The position numbers and the translations under genes were made by a program. A DNA stretch of 8,589 bases from Verrucomicrobiota bacterium. Its GTDB lineage: Bacteria > Verrucomicrobiota > Verrucomicrobiia > Limisphaerales > UBA9464. The stretch covers positions 1-8,589 of the forward strand of contig JANXMD010000694.1 of NCBI GenBank assembly GCA_025354845.1. The letters run 5' to 3'. Position 1 is the first letter of the stretch, and each line of letters opens with the position of its first letter. The notes under the pieces were generated by a model. That model was not told the DNA's origin. It did no database searches and saw nothing but the letters and a program-made list of their open reading frames with translations. This document shows positions 1 to 6,232 of this stretch, one piece after another.

Positions 1-679
1 CGAGCTCGGCCAGGCGTTCGTACAGCGGTCCGATCAGGTCGGGCGAGCAGATCCCTGCGTCCGCACCGAGCACCTCGGGATGCACGGCATAGTTCACCAG
101 TGTGGCCAAGACGCTGCCGTCGGCCGCCACCGCCTGGAACACGTTCACCCGTGGATCGTAGAGCTGCGGCGCGTAGTAGTTGTAGGCGATGCGTCCAGCG
201 GCGTCGCCCGTGGCGGTCTTGAGGCCGGCCGGCTTGAGATTGGAGACCGCCGCCTGAATGGCAGCCGCGGCTTCTGCGACCACGTGATCGAGGTATTTCA
301 GGTCACCGCCGGTGCCTCCTTTGCCATCCGGAAAACAATAGGCGTCCGGGGCGCTATGGGTGTGGGTCGCGCCAATGAGGATGTTCTCCGGCGGAATCCC
401 AGACACCTGCTTCCGGATTCGGTCACCCAGAACTCCCGGGAACCCGAGGAAATCGGTGCTGACGAACACCACCTTGGTGGCGTCCTGCTCGAACACCAGG
501 GCTCGGACGGTGATCTCGCCCTTCTTCTCCCGTACCGGATTCGAACCACCAACGCCGCCACTCACGGGCAACAGTGGATCCGGGGTCACGATGCGCACCG
601 CAATCCCGGCTCGAAACGCGGCCTCGGTGTGGAAGCCGACCGAAGCCAGCACCAGCAGGAACAGAATTTTGAGTTTCAT
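1..679 (-). CDS. Neutral/alkaline ceramidase-family secreted hydrolase (3' end outside window)
   Basis: I translated this by hand from an ATG at 679; 226 codons are present with no stop before the window edge. Residues 1-21 look like a Sec signal peptide: two lysines, a hydrophobic core, then a small-residue cleavage site near Ala20/Ala21. The rest matches the N-terminal part of the neutral/alkaline non-lysosomal ceramidase family. GATHTHSAP at 103-111 carries two His (106, 108), and NYAVHP at 196-201 carries a third (200). These match the family's Zn-site histidines. Family members are zinc amidases that split ceramide into sphingosine and fatty acid, but many bacterial homologues have no proven substrate, so ceramide is not assured here. 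The remaining zinc ligands and the C-terminal domain lie beyond the edge. The gene starts 67 bases after ftsZ on the same strand, with no clear terminator between them. A GGAG lies 13 bases before the ATG, a long spacing. The signal peptide is the main reason for this start. Confidence 0.82.
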   Translation of the reverse strand, partial: MKLKILFLLVLASVGFHTEAAFRAGIAVRIVTPDPLLPVSGGVGGSNPVREKKGEITVRALVFEQDATKVVFVSTDFLGFPGVLGDRIRKQVSGIPPENILIGATHTHSAPDAYCFPDGKGGTGGDLKYLDHVVAEAAAAIQAAVSNLKPAGLKTATGDAAGRIAYNYYAPQLYDPRVNVFQAVAADGSVLATLVNYAVHPEVLGADAGICSPDLIGPLYERLAEL

Positions 680-746
680 GAAAATGCATCCACTCCGCGC
701 ATCGTCTCGCCCGTTCGTTCCGCTCCCTTTCGGCGATGGAAAGAAC

Positions 747-2153
747 TCAATTCAACGCAATGCCCCGGCGCGCGTAAGTCGGTTCGTCGAGATTCTCACC
801 GTTGCGTTTCACCGGTTCGGTCTGAGCAAAACGGCTGATCGAAACCACGTCGAATTTGAACAACGTCTGGATGGCCTTCTTGCGACGCATTGGATTTCGG
901 ATCTGCCGCTGGGCGAGCTCCCGCTTCTGCCCCTCGTTGAGATTGGGCGCGGGCGGTACGAACATCGGTCCGACCCGGTTTCCGGAACCGGGATCCGGTA
1001 AAACGGATTCGCCGCTCACCTCAAACGGCAGACGACTCGGAGCCGTCTCCGCACCCGTCGGGGTTGGTGCGTTGGCGGACGCTCCGCTGGTTGACGATGC
1101 CGTTGCGGTAGCCTGGGGTCTCGCGGCAGTGCCGCCGCGGGTGGCGATTACGGTCACGACCAGGCGCCCCTCGAGCTCCGGGTCCACCGCCGCACCGGTA
1201 ATGAGCTGCGCGTGCTCACACAACCTCTGAAACTGGTTCTGGATGCCCTGCACTTCATCGAAGCGGAGATCATTGCCACCGGCAACCGCCACCAGCGCAG
1301 CGTCGGCCTCCACCAGCATGTGGCCGGCCTGGAGAAAGGGATGCTTCTGCAGCCGTTCGAGTGCTTCACGCGCACGCGCGGCGCCGCGCACCTCCACCGC
1401 GGCAAACACACTCGCGGCGTGACGCCCGCGGAGGAGTCGTTCCAGATCGGCAAAGCTGACGGGATTCAACGCCGGCCGATGCAGCAAACGCCAAATGCTG
1501 GCGACGCTCTGGGCCACGAGGTCGTTGGCGGCACCGAACATTTCGATCAGCGGTGTCTTATCGTCGAGCATGGCGGCCACGCCCTGATTGGGCACGCAGA
1601 TGACCGCATCGGCCGCGGTTCGAAGCGTTTCCAGCCCGGTGGCGGCATTCGCCCGGCGGAGGCTGCCTTCGTAATCAAATGGGAGCACTGCGATGCCGAG
1701 GACGAGCGCGCCGGCCTCCCGCGCGAGACGCGCAATGACTGGCCCTGCGCCGCCGCCCACGCCACCGCCCACACCGGTAATCAGAAAGATCAGACGTGCT
1801 CCGGCGAGGCGTTGCTTCCACATCGAGGCATCCTCGTAGGCGGCCGTCGCCCCCATCGCGAGATCATTCCCGCACCCGCCACCGCGGGCGGACTTGGAGC
1901 CGAAGACGATCGTCTTGACGCTCCCCAGCAATCGAAGCGAGGCGACATCGGTGTCCACCGCCAGAACGTCCGCACCGCTCATCCCGGCGGCGGCAATCCG
2001 CTCGGCGATGGCGCCTCCTGAATGACCGACGCCGATCACGAGAAATCCGGGCCCAGCCGGGGCGGCGGCATCCGCAGACGGCGTCGAGGGCGCGCTGTCG
2101 GGAACCAGGGGAGAGGCATCGGGAGTCATGGGAGTCGATGGATCAGGGTTCAA
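747..2153 (-). CDS. ftsZ: Divergent cell division protein FtsZ
   Basis: This is a tubulin-like GTPase expected to form the cytoplasmic division ring. The 468 residues comprise a Pro/Ser/Ala-rich N-terminal extension (1-36), a GTPase and C-terminal core (about 37-340), a variable linker of about 115 residues with a basic stretch (RRKKA), and a tail with LDEPTYARRG (455-464). The tail resembles the FtsZ peptide that binds FtsA. Family landmarks kept are AVDTD in T2, PFDYEG in T5, VPN then FGAAND in T6, and FAD in T7. Departures are a T1 loop of GVGHSGGA (41-48), a tubulin signature of GGGVGGG (129-135) instead of GGGTGTG, and a T7 loop of NPVSFAD (230-236) instead of N-x-D-F-A-D. The start is uncertain: TTG at 2153 overlaps the ftsA stop as TTGA, but an in-frame ATG at 2129 would remove only eight residues. 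Neither has a Shine-Dalgarno sequence. As the last gene of the dcw series it is probably co-transcribed with ftsQA. Confidence 0.93.
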   Translation of the reverse strand: MNPDPSTPMTPDASPLVPDSAPSTPSADAAAPAGPGFLVIGVGHSGGAIAERIAAAGMSGADVLAVDTDVASLRLLGSVKTIVFGSKSARGGGCGNDLAMGATAAYEDASMWKQRLAGARLIFLITGVGGGVGGGAGPVIARLAREAGALVLGIAVLPFDYEGSLRRANAATGLETLRTAADAVICVPNQGVAAMLDDKTPLIEMFGAANDLVAQSVASIWRLLHRPALNPVSFADLERLLRGRHAASVFAAVEVRGAARAREALERLQKHPFLQAGHMLVEADAALVAVAGGNDLRFDEVQGIQNQFQRLCEHAQLITGAAVDPELEGRLVVTVIATRGGTAARPQATATASSTSGASANAPTPTGAETAPSRLPFEVSGESVLPDPGSGNRVGPMFVPPAPNLNEGQKRELAQRQIRNPMRRKKAIQTLFKFDVVSISRFAQTEPVKRNGENLDEPTYARRGIALN

Positions 2154-3364
2154 CGGCCGAAGAGGCTTTGAAGCGTGGCGCGAATGCCAAAGCGGGACCG
2201 CGCGCGCGTTTGGAGCCGCATGGCGCCGTAGCGAACCAGGCCAATAGCGGTGGCAAATTCAGGATTCGCCAGCACGTCAGCGGGTCCGGAAACTGCATGA
2301 GTGTGGGCCTTGACCACGTCCATGCGGAAGATGCGGTACACCAGTTTCTCGATGTCGCGCGTGCGCGCGCCGCCGCCACAGAGCACGACTCCGGCCTGGG
2401 CCAGACCGAACGTCTCAGCACGGGCGAGGTCGTGCGAAATCAGCTCAAGAGTCTCCTCAAGACGCATCGACATGATGCGTTGGAAGTTCTCCAAACTGAT
2501 TTGCCGCGGTTCCAGGCCGGTTTCACCTGGCACCTCGTAACACTGGCCGCGCACCGCCGCGGCATCGTACACCGCTGAACCGATCTCGCGCTTCAACTGC
2601 TCGGCCTGGTCGATCGAAATCCGCAGCCCGCAGGCGAGGTCGTTGGAAACGTGGTCGCCGCCGACCGGAAGCACACCCGAGTGACGGAGCATCCCGCCAT
2701 GGAAGAACGCATACTCGGTGGCACCCGCCCCGAGGTCGATCAGCAGCACGCCCTGGCGCTTCTGATCTGGCGTGAGAACCGCGAGCGCCGACGCGAGCCC
2801 GTTAAACACCGGCTTGGCCACCGACACCTGCATCGACTGGACAACCCGGCGCGCCGTCTCGATACGCGCGGTGCGGCCGCGAATTACGTGAACGCTGGCC
2901 GTCAGCACGCTCCCCACGAGTCCGGTCGGATTCTCGACGCCGGTCATGTCATCAACGCAGTAGTCCTGACGCACGCTGTCGATCACCTCATTGCCCGCCG
3001 CGCAGTTGAACTGCTTGGCGTTGCCCACGGCATCCGCCATATCCTCGGCAGTGATGGTGCGGTCGTAGGAGGCGATCGGGTGAACACCCTTGCTGTCCTC
3101 GCAGGTGATGTGGTTCCCGGTGATGCCGAGATACACCTCCTGGATCTCGACGTTGGCCTGCTGCTCGGCCTCCGCGAGGGCGGTTCGGATGTCCTCGGCG
3201 GCCTTCTGGGTGTCGGTGATCTCGCCCTTCCGCACGCCGCGTGACGTGCACTGACCGATGCCGAGAATAGTGAGCTCCCCTTTGGGACCGGCCTCGCCGA
3301 CGGCGACGCAAATCTTGTGGGTGCCGATCTCAAGACCGACGATGACTTGGCCGGGATCAAACAT
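2150..3364 (-). CDS. ftsA: Cell division protein FtsA (actin-like FtsZ membrane tether)
   Basis: FtsA is an ATP-binding actin homologue that anchors FtsZ filaments to the inner membrane and recruits later division proteins. The 404 residues are close to the usual length. Visible parts are the phosphate-1 segment VGLEIGTHK (9-17), the 1C (SHS2) subdomain at about 84-165, the phosphate-2 segment LLIDLGAGATEYAFFHGG (207-224), the adenosine segment VVLCGGGAR (326-334), and a C-terminal amphipathic helix ending in LQSLFGR (398-404) that fits the membrane-targeting sequence. Phosphate-2 reads GAGA where E. coli has GGGT. The ATG at 3364 overlaps the ftsQ stop by 8 bases, and the stop overlaps the upstream ftsZ start candidate. 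No Shine-Dalgarno sequence is visible, so translation is probably coupled to ftsQ. The gene order ftsQ-ftsA-ftsZ is the classical one. MreB and the pilus protein PilM are related folds, but the SHS2 insertion and the neighbours settle the call. Confidence 0.96.
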   Translation of the reverse strand: MFDPGQVIVGLEIGTHKICVAVGEAGPKGELTILGIGQCTSRGVRKGEITDTQKAAEDIRTALAEAEQQANVEIQEVYLGITGNHITCEDSKGVHPIASYDRTITAEDMADAVGNAKQFNCAAGNEVIDSVRQDYCVDDMTGVENPTGLVGSVLTASVHVIRGRTARIETARRVVQSMQVSVAKPVFNGLASALAVLTPDQKRQGVLLIDLGAGATEYAFFHGGMLRHSGVLPVGGDHVSNDLACGLRISIDQAEQLKREIGSAVYDAAAVRGQCYEVPGETGLEPRQISLENFQRIMSMRLEETLELISHDLARAETFGLAQAGVVLCGGGARTRDIEKLVYRIFRMDVVKAHTHAVSGPADVLANPEFATAIGLVRYGAMRLQTRARSRFGIRATLQSLFGR

Positions 3365-4316
3365 GGCGACGAAGCGGTTTGCGTTTGGGACGTACGGTCT
3401 TGGGAAGGGTATCGAGAGCGGGCGCGGAGGCTTCCAACCATTTCAACGGGGGATTGGAGCGCACGCTCAGGTCGAGGGTGCCGATGAGTCGGTTCATGCC
3501 GGCAGCGCGATCCTGCACGGCACGCCACTCCCCCATCTGGCGCTCGAAATCGTCCGGGGCGAGGGTTACCCGGGCCCCGTAGTTGCTGAGCACTCCGAGC
3601 ACTCCCGGTGTGCCGACGTCCACCGACACCACCTCCGACACGCCAGCCATGGAGGTCGAATCAAACGTGGCCAGGAACCGCAGCGCCGCCAGCAGCAAGG
3701 GATCACTCACCGCCTGTCCGCTGGTGAATCCCGCCAGAGAACCGTGAGTGACCATCGGCAGGCCTGCCTCGGCTTCGATGACTTCCTTCGGGGCGTGCCC
3801 CTCGTCAAATGGCATCAGGACGTGACCCGTTTCATCCAGGAGGTAGAAGGCCTGAACGCCACCGACCGGTGGCAGGAGCACCCTCGCCACCGGGGTCCGT
3901 TCGTGGACCACGATGCTCAACGTGTCGGGAACCTCGATGCGCGTCGTCGCGTCCTCGATACGCGGATGCCGGCGCAATCGCTGCCGGAGCGCAAAGAGAT
4001 CGATGGTCAGGATGTTTCGTCCCAGCGAAACACCGGCGAGGCGGCGGATTTCTCCTTCAGTGAGCACGCCATCGCGCTGCACGGGGATGCGTTTCAGCCC
4101 GAGCGATTCGATGTGATTGAGCCAGTGTTCACGGGCCAGGTCGGCGACTCCCACCGCGAGCGCGGCCAGAACGGCAAGCAGGACGGCGGTCCGGAGAAAC
4201 CCGCGAATTCCACCGCGCCGCGACCGGCTGCCGCCCTCGGAGCCGGTTTCGGTGAACAGTGTGAACCCCTCGTCGCGGCGGCGATTGCGTCGGGAACGTT
4301 GGAAGGGAAAGGCCAT
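3357..4316 (-). CDS. ftsQ: Cell division protein FtsQ
   Basis: FtsQ is a bitopic inner-membrane protein that in known systems scaffolds FtsL and FtsB and links early and late divisome steps. The 319 residues show a strongly basic cytoplasmic N terminus (RSRRNRRR and RSRRGG within 7-36), one transmembrane helix at about 40-60, and a periplasmic POTRA domain at about 72-142. The POTRA domain shows the typical LTEGEIRRLAGVSLGRNIL opening and RHPRIEDATTRIEVPDTL core. A beta domain with a YLLDETGHVL segment (158-167) follows. The periplasmic C terminus ends in a markedly basic tail, KTVRPKRKPLRRHV (306-319). The ATG at 4316 is 9 bases after the ddl stop. A GGTGA lies 9 bases before the start, a weak ribosome site. 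FtsQ sequences diverge quickly, so the call rests on topology, POTRA pattern and position between ddl and ftsA. Confidence 0.93.
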   Translation of the reverse strand: MAFPFQRSRRNRRRDEGFTLFTETGSEGGSRSRRGGIRGFLRTAVLLAVLAALAVGVADLAREHWLNHIESLGLKRIPVQRDGVLTEGEIRRLAGVSLGRNILTIDLFALRQRLRRHPRIEDATTRIEVPDTLSIVVHERTPVARVLLPPVGGVQAFYLLDETGHVLMPFDEGHAPKEVIEAEAGLPMVTHGSLAGFTSGQAVSDPLLLAALRFLATFDSTSMAGVSEVVSVDVGTPGVLGVLSNYGARVTLAPDDFERQMGEWRAVQDRAAGMNRLIGTLDLSVRSNPPLKWLEASAPALDTLPKTVRPKRKPLRRHV

Positions 4317-4325
4317 GGGATCGAT

Positions 4326-5246
4326 TCACCGAAGTTGCGACCGCTCCAGCGCCAATCGGACCATCCGGGCGCACAAGGCAGCAAACGTCCACCCGGCCGC
4401 AGCGGCAGCCTTTGGCAGCAGGCTCGTCTCCGTCATGCCGGGAAGTGTGTTCACTTCCAGCACCACCGGATCGCCGTTGGGACGGACCATCACGTCCACG
4501 CGGGCGTAATCACGCGCCCCGACGGCACGATACGCGCCGAGCGCCGCCTCCTGGATGCGCGCCGTCACCAGGGCATCAAAGGGGGCGGGACAAAGGTATT
4601 CGGTCCGGCCAGCCGTGTACTTGTTGGTGTAATCATAGGAGCCGCTGAGAGGTCGCACCTCGACCACCGGAAGCGCCTCGCCTGCGAGAATCCCAACGGT
4701 GGTCTCGCGTCCGACGATGCGTTCCTCCATCAGCACCTCGCGGTCATGACGCAGCGACTCGGCCAGCGCGGCGGGAAACTGGTCCTCCCGGTCCACAAAC
4801 TGAAGTCCCACGCTGCTACCCTGTCGCACGGGCTTGAGCACGACCGGCGGTGTCCACTCGGCTCCGGGCCACGCGGCCTGCGGCGAATCCAAGACGGCAA
4901 AGCGGGCGGTCGGAACCCCGGCGTCCAGACAACGCTGTTTCGTCAACACCTTGTCAAAAGCAATGCGGCTGCCCTCCGCCGCGGTGCCGGTGTAGGGCAA
5001 ACCGAGGGAATCCAGCTCCGCCTGCACCCCGCCGTCTTCGCCATAGGTGCCATGCAAGGCCAGGAATACCACCTGGGTGCCCTCGGGAATCCGGAGCAGT
5101 CCAGGAACCGGATCCAGTTCATGCACGACGTGTCCCAACCCACGCAGCGCCTTGGCCACGGCCGCTCCGGAGCGCAACGACACCTCGCGTTCGGCCGACG
5201 GGCCGCCGAGAAATACGGTGACGGTTAGCGGGCGGGTGGCGCTCAC
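4326..5246 (-). CDS. ddl: D-alanine--D-alanine ligase
   Basis: This cytoplasmic ATP-grasp enzyme joins two D-alanines to make the dipeptide that ends the peptidoglycan stem. At 306 residues it is the normal length for the DdlB type. The N-terminal domain has GGPSAEREVS (14-23), with Glu19 matching the E. coli Glu15 that holds the first D-Ala, and HGTYGEDGGVQ (65-75). The ATP-grasp region shows Lys99, Lys138, the GSSVGL loop (143-148), Glu181, and YDYTNKY (204-210), the omega-loop pattern in which Tyr favours D-Ala over D-Lac as second substrate. ARVD (248-251) and LEVNTLPGM (263-271) supply the metal ligands Asp251, Glu264 and Asn266. All key residues are present, so it should be active. The start is GTG at 5246, overlapping the murB stop as GTGA and preceded by the best Shine-Dalgarno sequence in the window. 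In Chlamydia ddl is fused to murC; here it stands alone. Confidence 0.97.
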   Translation of the reverse strand: MSATRPLTVTVFLGGPSAEREVSLRSGAAVAKALRGLGHVVHELDPVPGLLRIPEGTQVVFLALHGTYGEDGGVQAELDSLGLPYTGTAAEGSRIAFDKVLTKQRCLDAGVPTARFAVLDSPQAAWPGAEWTPPVVLKPVRQGSSVGLQFVDREDQFPAALAESLRHDREVLMEERIVGRETTVGILAGEALPVVEVRPLSGSYDYTNKYTAGRTEYLCPAPFDALVTARIQEAALGAYRAVGARDYARVDVMVRPNGDPVVLEVNTLPGMTETSLLPKAAAAAGWTFAALCARMVRLALERSQLR

Positions 5247-6232
5247 GGCAGGTCCTCTCCGATGATTTCGACTTCCGCCTCCAGCTCGACTCCGCGGGCT
5301 TCTCGCGCGCGCTGGCGGACCAGTTCCAGGAGTTGGAGGACGTCCCGCGCCGAGGCGTTCCCCAGGTTCACGAAAAAATTGGCATGCACCTCGGATACCA
5401 TCGCATCCCCGACGCGCGTTCCCTTGAGGCCGAGTTCCTCGATCAGCTTGCCGGCGGGCAGCGTCGGGGTGGGATTCTTGAAGGTGCAGCCGGCGCTGGG
5501 TTGGTTCGGCTGCGAATCCCAGCGCTTGCGGGAATAGACATCCATGCGGGCCCGGATGGCCTCCGACTCATCGGGCGTGCCGCGAAGCAGCGCCCCGAGG
5601 GCAATCGATTCGCGGAGCAGAGGGCAGGACCGATAGGTGACCGGCACTTCGGCCGCAGGGACATCCTGGATCTCCCCGGAACGCGTCACGTACCGAAGCC
5701 GCTCCACGAGGGTGAAGGTCCACGAGTTCATCGCGCCGGCATTCATGCGCAAGGCGCCCCCGAGCGAGCCCGGAATGCCTTCGAGAAATTCAAATCCGGC
5801 CACACCCGCGCGGCGGGCTTCAGTGGCAATCGCCTTCAACCGCGCACCGGCCCCACAGTGGAAGAGGCTGTCCTTCCGCTCGATCGCGGAGAAGTTGGAG
5901 TGAGCCAGCGAGAGCACAACGCCGCGAATGCCACCGTCACGAATCAGCAGGTTCGAACCGCGACCCAGGACGAACAGCGGCACCTCCATCTGGGCCGCGA
6001 GTTCAAGGACGGTAACCAACGCGTGTTCGCAGTCGGGCTCAACAAAAAGGTCCGCCGGCCCGCCCACCCGCAGCGTCGTCCGTCGCGCCAGGGGTTCGTC
6101 GCGACGCAACACCGTCTCCAGCGGCAGCGCGCCCTGCAACTTGTGGAAGAGATCGGCCACCTGGATGGCCATCGCGGCGGCGGCCTCGGTGGGATTCGCC
6201 GGGCAAAAGGGGGTCAAGGGAAGCGAGGTCAT
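5243..6232 (-). CDS. murB: UDP-N-acetylenolpyruvoylglucosamine reductase MurB
   Basis: MurB is a cytoplasmic FAD enzyme that uses NADPH to reduce UDP-GlcNAc-enolpyruvate to UDP-MurNAc, the second committed step of peptidoglycan precursor synthesis. The 329 residues include an N-terminal extension of about 40. The FAD-binding domain shows TTLRVGGPADLFV (52-64), LGRGSNLLIRDGG (89-101) and EGIPGSLGGALRMNAGA (151-167). The substrate domain shows VTYR (198-201), supplying the conserved Arg201, then SAGCTFKNP (246-254), EVHANFFVN (281-289) and LEAEVEIIG (317-325) with Glu320. The compact layout suggests the type II form. The usual serine proton donor is replaced by Cys249. The ATG at 6232 overlaps the murG stop as ATGA and has a purine run GGGGGA 7 bases upstream. 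Met21 (6172) is a possible later start that would trim most of the low-complexity N terminus. Confidence 0.97.
   Translation of the reverse strand: MTSLPLTPFCPANPTEAAAAMAIQVADLFHKLQGALPLETVLRRDEPLARRTTLRVGGPADLFVEPDCEHALVTVLELAAQMEVPLFVLGRGSNLLIRDGGIRGVVLSLAHSNFSAIERKDSLFHCGAGARLKAIATEARRAGVAGFEFLEGIPGSLGGALRMNAGAMNSWTFTLVERLRYVTRSGEIQDVPAAEVPVTYRSCPLLRESIALGALLRGTPDESEAIRARMDVYSRKRWDSQPNQPSAGCTFKNPTPTLPAGKLIEELGLKGTRVGDAMVSEVHANFFVNLGNASARDVLQLLELVRQRAREARGVELEAEVEIIGEDLP
5254..5260 (-). promoter_or_regulatory. Ribosome binding site of ddl
   Basis: On the minus strand this reads GGAGAGG, 7 bases before the GTG at 5246. It lies inside the last codons of murB. It is the clearest Shine-Dalgarno match in the window and is what makes the non-ATG start of ddl convincing. 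The other genes have weak or no such sequence. Confidence 0.7.

Noticed and set aside
423..689. Minus-strand open frame starting at an ATG at 689
   Set aside because: It is out of frame with the ceramidase-like protein that starts at 679, which has a signal peptide and HTHS and AVHP motifs. The 689 frame shows no such features.
680..746. A terminator or promoter between ftsZ and the ceramidase-like gene
   Set aside because: I looked for a GC-rich hairpin followed by a T run and for -35/-10 pairs. I found only a 4-base inverted ATGC/GCAT and no convincing promoter boxes.
80..1001. Plus-strand open frames across the left end (80-838 and 360-1001)
   Set aside because: They overlap the ceramidase-like gene and the end of ftsZ on the opposite strand. 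Their translations show no family pattern.
1070..1140. Low-complexity Ala/Thr/Ser-rich stretch in ftsZ as a possible insertion or frameshift
   Set aside because: It falls in the expected variable linker between the FtsZ core and tail peptide, and the frame is continuous on both sides.
3258..5228. A 656-codon open frame on the plus strand
   Set aside because: It lies antisense to ftsQ and ddl and parts of ftsA, all with clear family motifs. Its translation is low in hydrophobic structure, rich in Arg, His and Gly, and shows no recognisable motif. Long antisense frames are common in GC-rich genes.
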